From the NCBI GenBank assembly GCA_020698575.1, contig CM036243.1:29309403-29373402 (forward strand): a DNA stretch of 64,000 nucleotides. The letters are read 5' to 3'. This document shows positions 32,033 to 43,010 of this stretch, piece after piece. The notes under the pieces were generated by a model, which was not told the origin of the DNA, ran no database searches, and saw only the letters and a program-made list of their open reading frames with translations. Every line of letters begins with the position of its first letter. Position 1 is the stretch's first letter. The position numbers were made by a program, and so were the translations under genes. Source of the DNA: Bostrychus sinensis. Lineage: Eukaryota; Chordata; Actinopteri; Gobiiformes; Eleotridae.

Positions 32033-32530
32033 CAGTGGTGCAAGTAAGAGTATTGTTAAAGTAAATGTGTATTACTCAAGTGGAACAGCCCTCCAAATAT
32101 TTAATAACAAAACTACTCTAAGTACTGAGTCACGGTTCTGAAATAACGTCTGATTTATATTTTAGTATTGATGTAATCAGACAGACAAAATGTGAAATAC
32201 TCTGAGAATTTTATTTCCAAAGAAAATCAAAAAAACATTTTTATAAAAGAAGTAAGGCACAAAAATGCTTGTTTCCAAATCTCACTTTTTTACAACATAA
32301 AGCTTTTAAAACCCGATACATTAGTAACATATAGACGTGGGTAGAGTATAGCCAAAAATTGCATTCCAGTAAGAGTACTATTGTTATTATAATATTTCAA
32401 TGATATAACTCAAGTAGAAGTAAGGCGCATGTTGCACTAAAACTACTCTTTGAAACACATTTTTTTTCACAAAGTTACTCAAATAAATGTAACAGGTTAG
32501 CGTAACTCATTTCTACTTATTTCTGCCTGG
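32033..32530 (+). repeat. hAT-like element, paired with 3,265-3,505
   Basis: It starts with a CAGTGGTGCAAGTAAGAG end and finishes near a TTATTTCTGCCTGG stretch. The right two thirds match the repeat at 3.3-3.5 kb. I found no matching 8-base flanks. Confidence 0.5.
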
Positions 32531-32599
32531 ACTCTTGTGAGAATAAAGTCAGGTCAAGCAACCAGGAGCTAACCCAGAGCAAAGAAAGCTTTGTGAGTG

Positions 32600-33013
32600 C
32601 AGTGCTTTCGATTGTACCATTACAATACAGAAGAAAGAGAAATTGTGCTTGTTCCACAATATATTTTCAAAGGGAGAAAAGGCACAAGCCACCAAAAATC
32701 TCAAACACTGCATTTCCCAAAGTCAAGAGAGTCACAGCCCCGTTAAAACTCAGACAATCCCACATAGACCCCCAACAATGAAACTTTACTATATTCAAAA
32801 ATCTATGCCATCTTTTTCCTCATAGATTTCCATAAAATAAAAATAGAAAAAACATTGTTGACTAAAATGTTTTCAAAGTGATGTGTCTGTGTAGGTTCTC
32901 AGTCATCCAGAAGAAATCAATCAATTATTTACTGATTTACAACCTCTGGCGCCCCCCCTGCAATACCTTTTTGTCCCACCAGGGGGCTCAAGACCCCACT
33001 TTGGGAACCACTG
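32600..33013 (-). mobile_element. hAT-like relic (same family as 3.0 and 17.3 kb)
   Basis: Read on the minus strand, it starts CAGTGGTTCCCAAAGTGGGG at 33,013, then GGGGGGGCGCCAGAGGTTG. A 30-base piece at 32,890-32,922 (GTGTAGGTTCTCAGTCATCC) is foreign; it matches the end of a Penelope-like element. The left part shares GTCAAGAGAGTC with 705-765. Confidence 0.65.
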
Positions 33014-33120
33014 AACTAGATGATTTTGATAAAGCGTGGACAAGACTAATAAGTGAGCTTTGTGGCTATTACGGCTACAAGTCACTGAAAACCTCGGTCT
33101 ATGTAATGCTTGAAATGACA

Positions 33121-33320
33121 CGCACCAGGTAGAGCACCGAAATACAGGAGCCTACCCCTGCAACTATGGGACAGGACAGTGGCCAGTCAGTCACAGGCCT
33201 GACACAGAGACACACACTGACAGACAACCATTCACTCTCACATTCATCCACTAGGGGCAGTTTTAGAGTCAACTGTTCACCTAACACATGCATGAACACA
33301 GGAGGGCATGCAAACTCCAT
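33121..33320 (-). repeat. Retroposon 3' region fragment
   Basis: The order GACACAGAGACACACACTG, GACAGACAACCATTCACTC, GGGGCAGTTTTAGAGTCAAC and GCATGCAAACTCC is the antisense body of the ubiquitous tRNA-headed fish retroposon. The same order is at 58,236-58,490. Confidence 0.65.
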
Positions 33321-33464
33321 TCTAATTTTATAAGATAGTTTTTTGTTTGTTTGTTTGTTTTTTATGAAATGTAGGACATAACCATTACATTTCAAATACA
33401 TGCTTGAAATATGCCTCTCTGTGTGTACTACTTGTACTTGTTAAAAAAATAGACTTTTCATTGA

Positions 33465-33665
33465 TTGCAATTTTTAAAGCTCAAAACCACTAAACACAAA
33501 TGTTTCTATAACTCAGCAGTAACAACTAAACAATGAAGTAGCTTTCATTGAATGTGCAGTGCATGGACAAGAGTGTGAGAGCTTTTTTCTCACTTGTATT
33601 GCACTCTTTTTAAGTTGATCAGGTGCATATGACACGCTGAATTCTTGTCTATTGCTCACGGAGTC
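33465..33665 (+). repeat. Local duplication, unit B
   Basis: This is the second copy of the segment at 31,786-31,990: CTAAACACAAATGTTTCTAT, CTCAGCAGTAACAA, TTGAATGTGCAGTGCATG, TTTTCTCAC. The DNA between the two units is filled with hAT-like and retroposon relics, so the duplication may have been tandem before those insertions. Confidence 0.55.
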
Positions 33666-34055
33666 TTTGTTGCAGGAAGCGGATGTCTTCAGGGGCCACA
33701 TTTGTCACTGTGTTTCTTTACAACGCATCAGAATAACTGTGAGAAACGGCCTCTGGAGAAAGGTCTGCTGTAGTGCTTCAAAGATGAACCCCACATGAGA
33801 GGAAACACACCTTTTACACACTTTTCCTGTTGATGCTTTGTGTTATGAAAATATCAAAGCCTTCACATTGTCAGTCCTTAAATGTTACTTTAAATACATT
33901 GATCTTGTTTGTATTGAGCGACATAAAAGTGGCGTCTACAACATGTTTTAAATGCTTTAGAAAACACAACCCCTTCACCCTTCAGCAGAGATGGAAGACG
34001 TAACTAGATACTTTTTGTCAAGTCATTTACAGTAAGCACCTTTTTTGAAGGAAAT

Positions 34056-34057
<2 letters not shown>
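33666..34057. other. Unassigned sequence with a hAT left-end fragment
   Basis: At 33,986 CAGAGATGGAAGACGTAACT then AGATACTTTTTGTCAAG resembles a hAT left end. No right end was found close by. Confidence 0.35.
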
Positions 34058-34091
<34 letters not shown>

Positions 34092-34170
34092 TTTATTTGT
34101 AATGCACTTTACATTTCAGTGAAATCTCAAAGTGCTACAGTGAAAGCATAAAAAGATGATAAAAAACACT
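34058..34170 (-). repeat. (AAT)n with LINE/SINE 3' tail, antisense
   Basis: About eleven AAT units (34,058-34,090) run into TTTTATTTGTAATGCACTTT and TCTCAAAGTGCTACAG. This is the antisense of a retroposon tail that ends in a microsatellite, a common arrangement in fish. Confidence 0.6.
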
Positions 34171-34800
34171 TACAACCAAATGTAATGCGATGTATTGCCG
34201 GAGTATGTTTTTTTTAGTTCATACATTGACCTTTTCTTTTATTCAAGTCTGTAATGAGTGAAATTATTTATTTACACTTCCTACCCAACAAGGAAACTGC
34301 CTTTTTATTTAATGGTTGTTGTTTTGCCAACATTAATGATTTTGTTTTGTTACTGTCTTATTATTATTGTTGTGGTTTTATTGGTAACATGACCATTGTG
34401 TTTTCTATAGCTTACATGTGTGAAATAAATATTTTATACTTTTATTTCGGTGGGAAAGTGTGTTGCATGCTCGCTTTGCAATCAGAAGGTCCAGGATTTG
34501 AGGTAGGCTGGTACACTTGTAGTGGTAGTAGTAGTACCTTCTTAGATAATAAATTTGTTCATTACTTTTACTTGTTCATGAGTAATACTTAGATTTTGAC
34601 TCAATATGATTCATCAATGGAAAATACGTGGTCATTGTAGCTTGGTTGCACATAAACACACACACAAAACACAAAACACAAGCAAAAATATCAGGTAACA
34701 AATAAAAAAATAAAAGCACTAAAAAAAGATACATATAATTAATTAAGCGGAAACTTAACAGTACTTTCACATGAGTACAGATTTTCAGTACTTCGTCCAC
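34171..34800. other. Unassigned sequence with a tRNA-like SINE head and hAT words
   Basis: At 34,455-34,505 GTGTTGCATGCTCGCTTTGC then CAGAAGGTCCAGGATTTGA resembles a decayed tRNA-like SINE head. At 34,740-34,805 GTACTTTCACATGAGTACAG and CTCCACCTC resemble a hAT right end. Both are too diverged to bound. Confidence 0.35.
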
Positions 34801-35675
34801 TCCACCTCAGGCCTAACACGATGCTTTCCTGGGGACGTATTAATTCTCCGGCCAGATAGCTTGGCTTGATTGATTCGAAAGTCTATTCTTAGTTGGCATT
34901 TAGCTTAGCGCTAAATGATTTTCAGCTCGAACTGTCTCTGTCTCTGCTGGATTCTTTCCTCCCTTTGTGTTTCTCAGTTGGCGTTTCTTTGGCGTTTCTC
35001 TCTGAGTCCCGACGTCTCTCACTTCTCCCTTCTCTCTCTCTGTAATTACGCCTCTTCTGTCTTCCTCCTCTCCTTCCCATCCTCCATCACTCTTGATTCC
35101 TCCGTGTAAAAAGCCACGGTCCGCCTTTCGACAGGCTAAGAGCAGCTGCCTCTCCGGTCACTGGGGCATGGACAGATCTCGTTACAAAGTCGGACAAACT
35201 GCCTCTTTAGGAACACGCCGTTATGAGCTGCCACCTATTTTCCTTATAGAAATTTAGGCCAGGACAGTCCCTCATAGTTTTACATCATTTAAAAAAATGG
35301 GATCAGGAGGTGCTCTGTAAGAGGGAAAAGTTTTGCCGTTTTTGCAGATGTGTCATGAAGGTCACAGGCTTTTGGAATGTCTATAATAATAATTTTCAGC
35401 CTATTCAGGAAAAGAGCCGAGCTGCCAAAAAATGAGCGCCTAAGTGGGAGCTGCATTGAGCAAAGAAGTTGGCATCTGGATGAAAAGTTGACAGTTTCAG
35501 CCACTTTTCAGCAAAGTAAAAGCACTATTCACTAAACGACTGATGCCATTCACATCAAAGCATGATCAATGGACGTCCTTAAAAACTTCAGTGTTTTAAA
35601 GAGGAGTATGAGGTAATGGTATTCAATGTGGACCAAAGTAACCTATCCCTCTAATGACATGCACGTCATGCACAG
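34801..35675. other. Unassigned sequence, candidate conserved block and pyrimidine tract
   Basis: The part at 34,930-35,100 is a long pyrimidine-rich stretch on the plus strand (CTCTGTCTCTGCTGG, TTCTCCCTTCTCTCTCTCTG). The part at 35,100-35,560 is repeat-free. No exon is convincing, although a pyrimidine tract can precede a splice acceptor. Confidence 0.3.
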
Positions 35676-35825
35676 TAGGATGAAGCCAGAAAAAAACTAA
35701 GGTAACACAGGGAAGACATGCAGACTCCATTCAAAGAGCTCATAGTTGGTCCGTGAGAGGATTGGACCAACAACCTCCTCGCTGACAGGCCGGACTGCTA
35801 ACTACTCTGCCACAATGCACCAGAG
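35676..35825 (-). repeat. tRNA-headed retroposon fragment
   Basis: The antisense order is GACATGCAGACTCCATTC, then GGATTGGACCAACAACCTCC (box B region), then CTGACAGGCCGGACTGCTAA and TCTGCCACAATGCACC (box A region). It is the head and first part of the body of the family seen at 22,775. Confidence 0.65.
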
Positions 35826-36008
35826 TTAAAAAGGTACCCTGGCTTTATACATAGACCTCTTTATTCCAATATGTTGGCTGCTGTGGTGTTTAATGTTTCA
35901 AGATGCAGCACAAATACAAAGAAACCAAAACAATCAGATGTCTTGTTACATAATTTGCATTTTACAGTCTCTGTTAGCAATCTATATGCACATTTTGGCA
36001 GGTAGATA

Positions 36009-36442
36009 CACTCTATTGCCAAAAGTATTCACTCACCCCACCCAAATAACTACATTCAGGTGTTCCAATCACTTCCATGGCCACAGGTGTATGAAATCAA
36101 GTATACAGCTTGGCAACGTCCTGTTCCAACATGACCACGCACCAGTGCACAAAGCCCATAAAGACATGGATGAGTGAGTTTAGTGTGGAAGAAGTTGCCT
36201 GACGTGCACAGAGTCCAGACCTCAACCTGACAGAACACCTTTGGGATGAATTAGAGTGAAGACTGCGAGCCAGGCCTTCTCATCCAACATCGGTGTCTGA
36301 CCTTACAAATGCACTTCTGGAAGAATGGTCATAAATTCCCGTAAACACTCCTAAACCTATTCCCAGAGGAGCTGAAGCTGTTATAGATGCAAAAGATGAA
36401 CTATGGTCATAATAAACCCTATGAACTTTTGCCAATATAGTG
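36009..36442. mobile_element. Tc1-like element, internally deleted, copy 4
   Basis: The ends are CACTCTATTGCCAAAAGTAT and TTTTGCCAATATAGTG, with TA at 36,007-36,008 and 36,443-36,444. The plus strand has AACATGACCACGCACCAGTG and then the DLNLTEHLWDELE remnant (36,215-36,260). The left arm joins TGGCCACAGGTGTATGAAATC directly to the C-terminal third, so most of the transposase gene is deleted, at a point different from copies 1 and 3. Confidence 0.87.
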
Positions 36443-37069
36443 TATGTTTAAACTGTCAAGATAAGGAAGCACAGGTCCAAAAACAATCCTCCTGCCAACA
36501 TAGTCCAAAGCTTCAGTGACTTGGAGCTTGTAGCCTTTTGTGCACTCACAGATGCACACATGTTGGTCAGCTGGCTGCAAAATGATCCTGTTAATGATGA
36601 ATTTATGATTTTTTTGTTTCCCTGTTTCTACTGAAAATGTTCTTTGTATTGTTTCCTGCTTTATTACCAAAGAAATGTTCATGAGCTTTTGTTGTGCTGA
36701 GTGTATAGGAAAAAACATGACTTTTTTTTTTTTCTACACCATGTTTCCTTTTGGTTGCTTGACTTGCCTTGACTAAAGAGACTGCTGGCGTCCTCATATG
36801 TCGAGATACTGAGGGCACATCATGCACGTCATGGTTCAGAGCAGTTATTCCCTTGTGATAGAGAGCTACAGGGCAACAACAAATGATAAGGCATGGCATG
36901 ACAAGAAAAAGTACAGCTTGTCATGAGAACAGATAGCAGTATTTGGCTGGAGGAGGAGAATTATATTGAAACAAAGTGTCCCTAAACTACCAGCATTGTA
37001 CACACTTCTATATTTTTTGTATGTTAAATGTAATTATACTGTACACTATATGAAAATGGCATTTGTTAA
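36443..37069. other. Unassigned sequence
   Basis: Two overlapping minus-strand frames of about 98 codons (36,419-36,899) partly run into the Tc1-like element and show no known domain. No repeat is named. Confidence 0.3.
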
Positions 37070-37290
37070 GGTTAAAGCATACTTTATTGTTCCCGTAAGA
37101 AAATCTGTTCTCTGCATTTAACCATCAGTGGAGCAGAGACCCTTTTCCAGATCTTGAGCCCGGATAATGGTCAGGAATACTTAGCTGGAGGATTAGCTAC
37201 CGTGTGTGTTTTAAGTTGACTGAGGGAAACTGGAGCACCCAGAGGAAGCCCAGGCAGACACAGGGAGAAAGTGAAAATGCTTATATATGC
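37070..37290 (-). mobile_element. SINE relic (18.9-kb family)
   Basis: The antisense order is TAAAGCATACTTTATTGTTC, TCTCTGCATTTAACCATC, GAGCCCGGATAATGGTCAGG, CTTAGCTGGAGGATTAGC and GGAGCACCCAGAGGAAGCCC. It matches the 3' two thirds of the SINE at 18,868. Confidence 0.65.
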
Positions 37291-37501
37291 TTAAATGCTC
37301 CTAGAATGCTTATGGTCACAAACAGGCCAGCCTAAAGTGCTTCACTTCATGTATTTTTATACTTTCATTGTCAGTCCAGAGAGTGTTAGTTTTACTAAAT
37401 GCCATCCATTTGGAAAGGACCAAGATTTTTTATATAAAATAAAAAAATATATATATTAAAATGGCTGACCTGGATAATTACACTTTCCTCTGACTGTTTG
37501 A

Positions 37502-37993
37502 AGGGGCAATATTATGCAAATTATTAGCTTTCTGCAATGTTATAAAGTTGTTCCCTCATCAAAAACATACCTGGAGTTGTTTTGTTTCATTCCCGCCTGT
37601 TGAAATGAATCTCTGCCCACTCCAAGAAGCACTGACTATTCAACAAGCCCTCTACATCCGGTCTGCTCTCATTTATTTATCAAAAAAAAAAAAAAAAAAA
37701 CAGGTTACAGCTCTGTTTCCACTGATTCTTCGCAGTAATTTTTCATTTTGTAATAAAATGGCATCATACAATAATATGGTTCTGTTTTAAAATAGCATAA
37801 TAGCTATGCACTCCGCTACACTCGGCTGCCTTCTGCTGGTCTCTTTACCCGTTTCTTTATGGCAGTAGTAAAGTGATTGAAAAAGCTTCTTTTTAGTCAC
37901 TTAATGTTTATAAAGATTGTAAAACATGAAATCCTGTTCTAGAGCTGACTAAAACTGGTTTAAAACTATAAATAAAAGCGTAATATAGCCATT
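37502..37993. mobile_element. TTAA-flanked MITE, copy D
   Basis: The ends are AGGGGCAATATTATGC and an AATATAGCCATT right end. The flanks are TTGA (37,498-37,501) and TTAA (37,994-37,997), one change from a perfect duplication. The orientation is opposite to copies A to C: ATGTTATAAAGTTGTTCCCT and AAAACATACCTGGAGTTG lie near the left, the CTGCCTTCTGCTGGTCTC landmark near the right. An A tract of 19 lies at 37,682-37,700. Confidence 0.78.
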
Positions 37994-37997
37994 TTAA

Positions 37998-39040
37998 TCT
38001 CATTCCAATATCCGAGCATTAGGCATTTTCTTATTCCTTTGAGACAAAAGTGCGGTAGTTCAACAATGATGCATTTTGTAGTAATAGAAACAGGACACAG
38101 AAGAAAAAAACAAACAAAACATAGTTATATCCTTTTCCACCATTAGATTGAGTCATGAGCAACTGCAGTGCTTAGTTGCCTTTAGTCTGGCCAAAAGAGA
38201 GAAGCTTATTTTCCATCTAGAAGACTACGTAATGTGATCTTCAAACATAACTTTAAGCACAGACACGGCACACTTACAAGTAAATCCATTCTAATATTAT
38301 ATGTTTAATATTGAGCACCTAAAATGATTTGCTGTTTCAATACCTTGGCACATTTTATGGTGCAGAACATATTGGCGGTAACTGGAGATGGGGCTCTTCA
38401 TACTAAGAACAAACAGCCTGTTAGCTCTGTGCTAAATGCATTATAAAGATGCAGCAGCGCGACTATAAATCAACTCTAATCGTATCAACTTGCAGTAAAA
38501 GCCTTTGCATTTCCCCGTGAAATGTAATACAAGTGCTGGAGGTGTGCGGGAGTTTCATGATAATTAAAATAACACTGATACTTACAGCGTTATGTGGCCC
38601 GACGGCGCTGGTCACTTTAATATGGGCCGTTGTGAGTGGCTGATTTATGAAAGCTTCAAGGGAAACTTCTTATCTGTCCAGTTTTATACCTCCATTAGGC
38701 CTCTCTGGGTGTTATTGATGGCTCTGTGGAGATACATCATTTATGTCTCTGCATCTGACACCAGTCCTCTAGATCAAAATCTGGGGCCAACGCTTTGCAT
38801 CTTCACTTTCTTTGACTGTCATCTCTGTCGCAGTATTTTTGCCCTTGTTTCACAACCACAAGTGGACAAGTACTCGAGTAATGCTACTAATGATATTGCT
38901 CAAGTAAAGTAAAGGTTCTCCACAAAATTATTACATGTGTAATTTTTATGTGTAAGTTTTATTTCCTTTAGATTTTTCTTTCTGAGAACCCCACAGCAAA
39001 TCTTTCCTAGAATGCAGTGATTCATATGATTAGTTAACAT
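37998..39040. other. Unassigned sequence with a candidate conserved block
   Basis: The block 38,430-38,800 is repeat-free with many TAAT and ATTA words (GATAATTAAAATAACAC, GGTCACTTTAATATGGGC) and is a fair candidate for a conserved non-coding element. At 38,855-38,910 a GGACAAGTACTCGAG word is hAT-like. No coding frame is convincing. Confidence 0.3.
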
Positions 39041-39150
39041 AGGTTTTACGCCAAATGCTCTTCCTGACACAACACATCTGTCCATTTATCCATGCTTGGG
39101 ACTGGCACAAGGAGTATACTGGGTGTGACCCTCTGCAGCTAGAGTTGAAT
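39041..39150 (+). repeat. RTE-type LINE 3' tail fragment
   Basis: GGTTTTACGCCAAATGCTCT, TCCTGACACAACACATC, CATGCTTGGGACTGGCACAA and TGACCCTCTGCAGCTAG follow the usual tail order. It is the opposite orientation to 45,690-45,830. Confidence 0.6.
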
Positions 39151-39184
39151 ACAAGTAAAAAAGCAATGAATGTAATGAACTATG

Positions 39185-39400
39185 CACAAACATGCATATT
39201 AGGCTAATCCTCTTGCTATAGGAACTCCTGACCAGGATCCAAGCTCAAAATCTGGAGAAGGGCCCCCTGGTGCTGCACTGCGGTCGCCCTCTGCTCCTGA
39301 CAGGTCGCCCCATGCAGCGGCATTGAAGGATGGGTTAAATGCAGAGAACACATTTCCCTAGGGGAGCAATAAAGTAGACCTTAACCTTACCTTAACTATT
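39185..39400 (+). mobile_element. SINE, 5'-truncated (18.9-kb family)
   Basis: AACATGCATATTAGGCTAAT, AACTCCTGACCAGGATCC, GGTGCTGCACTGCGGTCGCC, CCATGCAGCGGCATTGAAGG and CCTAGGGGAGCAATAAAG match 19,000-19,190 closely. The tRNA-like head is missing. Confidence 0.75.
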
Positions 39401-40489
39401 CCCAAACCTGCCTGAAATCTAAAACCCTCTGACTGCCAACAATGCATGCAATATGTATGTCACTAAATAAAAAAAAATAAATAAAAAAACTAATTTACAA
39501 TAAAAAATTTGAGTACAAGCACCATTTCTCCCTACCCAAACTTGCTGGCTCATTTGGTAGAGCATGCAGCGCATACAGAGCAGCTCACCTAGGCATTGTG
39601 GTTACAAGATAGATAATTTACCAAATGCCATTATGTGCTTTCTTCTTCATGATTTCCTGTCACTTCCCCACTGTCCCATCTAATAAAGCTGTGAAAGCCT
39701 CCAAAATATCTTAAATGCTATGTATGTACTTGTCTGTTCTAGAAAATGTACTCACAATGCACATTTTCTTTAGTAAAAACATCTAGTTACCGTCAACGTC
39801 TCATTCATCCACTAGTTTAATAAGATGCATGGCAACTGGGTGTCACAGATAATAATTTTTAAAAGTCCAGTAATAATAGCTGCACTGATTTGGCTGGCCC
39901 ACACACGCCAACAGCTGGTGGACAAACCCCAATCCCAAATGTGCTCCACGCAACATTTGGCACACGGTGATGGCTTGACAAAACACTGGCATGATTAACA
40001 GTCAGGACTGCTCTAATGAGAACTGTCCATGAAAATAAATGGCAGAAATGTACCCACTTTGAAAGTTTAAATAGATTTCCATCAGCATCATATACTCAAT
40101 TGCTCTTTCTCATCCAGAGTCGTACTGTTGATGCACAGTGCGGGTCGAGGCGGGGCAGGGAGGTGAATCACTGCTGGAGCGGGGCCACAGTCAACCCGAA
40201 TGGTGTGTCGTTATGTGCTATGATGTGTTTTAGGGGTCTGTATACTTCTCACTTAAGTCCCATAACAAAGAGGTCAAACCCTCATCATGTTACTTTGTGT
40301 TTTATTAAACACAGCAAGTGAGTGTCTGGAGTTCAAGCAATCTTTTCTTGACTGTTCGATGACTGCAGTACAAAACATTTTACAGACATTTTAGTCTTCT
40401 TTTTTCCACCTTCTCTTCAACTGTTTGCTCTAAAGCATTATTTTACATTTCTATACCCACATTTTATAACAACAAATGGTTTAAAAATA
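39401..40489. other. Unassigned sequence
   Basis: A CGGCATTG-to-AATAAATAAA stretch ends the SINE. A plus-strand frame of 101 codons (40,016-40,321) shows no domain that I know. No repeat is named. Confidence 0.3.
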
Positions 40490-41140
40490 AGTCATCTGGA
40501 CTTGTTTTTTTTAAAGTTGAAGACATTTTATCTCTCATCCAAGAGACAAGAGACTGTCAATTTTGAAATTGAACTGGTAAGAGAGCTGGGTTATGTGCTT
40601 CTAGGAAGGAGTAGTTTTAGACCTGAAACTAAATTCTATTGTTTCAGAAGACTTGAAAGAGGCTCAGTGGTTTTGGGTCGTTAGGAGTCCTTTGTGCTCA
40701 GCTGGAGTGAGAGTGGTTAACCCTCCTGGGCCTGGTCAGCTCCTTCAGATGTTAATGACCTGAATGAAACTGATTTGTTTTTGTTTTGGGTTTAAGAGAC
40801 TGTTGTAAACAGATGGAAGGCTGTATCTGAGACCACCATTCCCGTTCAGAGAAAGTTTTTTTTTTTTTTTTTTTTATAAAGATTGCTTCTTTCACTCCTC
40901 GCTCAAACCATCCTTTCTCTCTGGCTAAAATTTGGACCTCACTGTCCTCGAGTGTAGGTGTACTGCAGACTCTGGTCCACTGGAGTTGGCCCTGCGGTGT
41001 TGGTATAACCGTTTGGTTTCTCCAATGTACTGTTCATTGCAGTTCTCACTGCAGTGGATGGAAGCACAACATTGCTCTGTTGCTCATTCACAGACACCCA
41101 CAATTTATCTTAAATGTAGAGACGCAATCGTGAGTGCTCT
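40490..41140 (-). mobile_element. Penelope-like retroelement relic (3' part)
   Basis: On the minus strand the relic runs from a GIY-YIG endonuclease coding piece (41,090 down to about 40,760) into a 3' UTR that ends with a CTCTTGGATGAGAGATAAAA stretch and AACTTTAAAAAAAACAAGTC near 40,500. The same UTR end occurs in inverted arrangement at 62,053-62,196 and as a short piece at 32,890. A T tract of about 20 lies at 40,857-40,876. Penelope-like elements carry a reverse transcriptase followed by this endonuclease; the reverse transcriptase is not present here. Confidence 0.75.
40760..41090 (-). pseudogene. GIY-YIG endonuclease domain of a Penelope-like element, damaged
   Basis: In one minus-strand frame 41,072-40,965 reads HCSENCNEQYIGETK followed directly by RLYQHRRANSSGPESAVH. 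QYIGET matches the second half of the GIY-YIG signature, preceded by the Cys pair typical of Penelope-like endonucleases. Between ETK and RLYQH a few residues (a PL-containing loop before the catalytic Arg region) seem to be missing without loss of frame. A second frame then gives EDSEVQILAREKGWFERGVK (40,950-40,890) and, past the T tract, GGLRYSLPSVYNSLL. At least two frameshifts and a stop make it non-functional. No Penelope reverse transcriptase is seen upstream. Confidence 0.75.
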
Positions 41141-41378
41141 GTGACTCTACTCTTTTTGTGTTTGCCCTTGATGAAATAAAAAAAGGACTAATAATGATAG
41201 AATATATTGGTGTATATAAATGAAGGTGGATGCAGTTATTATATAATTGAGTCTATATCCATGGTAATACACAAGCACTCAAAAGCAGTCGTACTCTTTG
41301 TGTCGGTCCCATGTGCCATAAAAAATGTTTTCAAAAAATTGCAAAATTAAACAAAACACTAACATGGAGACCAAACTG

Positions 41379-41525
41379 CAATGGTTTGGACAAGTACAGG
41401 CGAAGGATAGTGAAGAATGGAGCTGAAGGTCTAAAGGAAGACCAAAGAGCAGAGATATGGATGTTGTTAAAAAGGACATTAAATTTGTTGGGTGTGAGAT
41501 AAAGATACAGAGGATAGGGCCTTGG
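41379..41525 (+). pseudogene. RTE-type LINE ORF2, C-terminal relic
   Basis: From 41,379 the frame reads QWFGQVQAKD, a stop at codon 16, then GRPKSRDMDVVKKDIKFVG. The order W-F-G-x-V, then G-R-P-K-x-R, then D-V-V-K-x-D, then V-G is the conserved tail of RTE-clade LINE proteins in fish, after the reverse transcriptase thumb. A second RTE piece of the region just before this one lies at 59,152-59,292; they come from different copies. Confidence 0.7.
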
Positions 41526-42519
41526 ATTTACATTTCAGTCTCCAGATTAATTTAGCTACCATTTTCATTTACAGCTGCTGTAGTAAGAAGGCAGGGACTG
41601 ATCTATGATGGGATTAAATTTTACTTTATTATTATACAACATATACAATACACACATATATTCTGGTAAATATAACAAAAACACAAAACTAAACATAAAC
41701 AACACTGGGTCATTATTTTAAGGCCATATCCATTTGACTTGGCTCATAAAATGTGTTTTAAGTGTGGAGACTTTGGTTTTATGCTGTACTAAGAATGAGG
41801 GAAGTGATGACCCACCTACACACCTGTCAGCAGAAACCAGGCAGGAAGCCAAATGGACCTGTCCCACTCAAAGGCACATAACGATTTTTACTTCAATTTC
41901 AGGTTCACTTAATACTGTTGACAATATTTCTGGCTTGTTTTTGATCATTTCTTAGCGAGCAGTTGATAATTTTATAACCTACCCGTTTTCAGACGCACTT
42001 CTTGTATCCTAATAACCCAGCTGGACTCTTGGGACTAATAAAGCCTCACAGCAGGAATAGATGCATCAATTTTAGTTCCACTTGAAAACGAGACCGATAA
42101 AATGTAGACTGGAGCTCATAGATCATGTCTCATTATATTAACCATCCGTGAACCTAAAAATAGCAAATAATTAGAGCAAGCGAGTGTGCGCAAAGAAACA
42201 GATGCACCTGTGTTATAGTTGGCCTTTGATGAATTTGCACATGTATATTGTGCTATGAGCCAGATAAGATACAACTTAGTACGATATAGATTGGTGACTC
42301 TAATTTGTCAATAAGAATATGTTTTTTTTGTAATTCAGTTGCATTGGTCTGTGGTTGCTAAAGTGACCTGCCTTTCTGGTGACTTGTAGTGGCAAAAATA
42401 CATTTAAAAGCCATATGAACATCTACAGAAGCCCTGCAGGGACATGCTGTTGTCAATGTGTAATACTAGTGAAAAGAGGTCTGATGGCAAATTTATCTAA
42501 AGTTAAATTAAAACCTGCT

Positions 42520-42520
<1 letters not shown>
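41526..42520. other. Unassigned sequence with a candidate conserved block
   Basis: The block 42,000-42,260 is repeat-free (ACCCAGCTGGACTCTTGGG, CACAGCAGGAATAGATGC) and could be conserved. No exon is convincing. Confidence 0.3.

Positions 42521-42551
<31 letters not shown>
42521..42551 (+). repeat. Poly-A tract
   Basis: About 27 A in a row. It may be the tail of a retroposed sequence lying upstream, but I could not identify a source or matching target duplication. Confidence 0.85.
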
Positions 42552-42648
42552 TAGTCGGCTCTAGCAGTGCTCAGATTGTATTTGAATTCAGTTTGTTTTC
42601 TCCAGAAGTTGTAGGAATAGGGTGTATGATTCTTTTACTATGGATTCA

Positions 42649-43010
42649 GGGCCGGCGCTAGGCTTTTGGTGGCCCTAAGCAAGATTTTGTTTGTGGCCCA
42701 CCAAATGACACATACACATATATAGACAGTATATAATGTATTAAAGATAAGAAATGAAATAAATATAAGAAATGAATTAATCACAAATCTCTTACTGTAT
42801 TTGAACAAGATCTATTGTAGCAAATGAACCAATAAATAAATATTTTTGAAGAATAAATAGGAATAAATGAAGGAATGCAAAAATGATATACTTTTATCTG
42901 GCGGTCTTTTTTCCATCTCCAATTTTCCTTTTTTCCACCCTTCACCATCACTTCTAAATTTTCTTTTAGGGCCCATTTTAGTATTTAATATTACTTGGGT
43001 TTAATATTAT
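42649..43010 (+). mobile_element. hAT-like element, left end
   Basis: CAGGGCCGGCGCTAGGCTTT then GGTGGCCCTAAGCAAG is a familiar hAT-type left end in fish. A GGGCCCATTTTAG word near 42,969 may belong to the body. No right end was found, so the right boundary is a guess. Confidence 0.45.

Noticed and set aside
34915..35109. Pyrimidine tract followed by a short frame, as a possible splice acceptor and exon
   Set aside because: The pyrimidine bias runs through the supposed exon itself and there is no donor or homology, so I treat it as low-complexity DNA.
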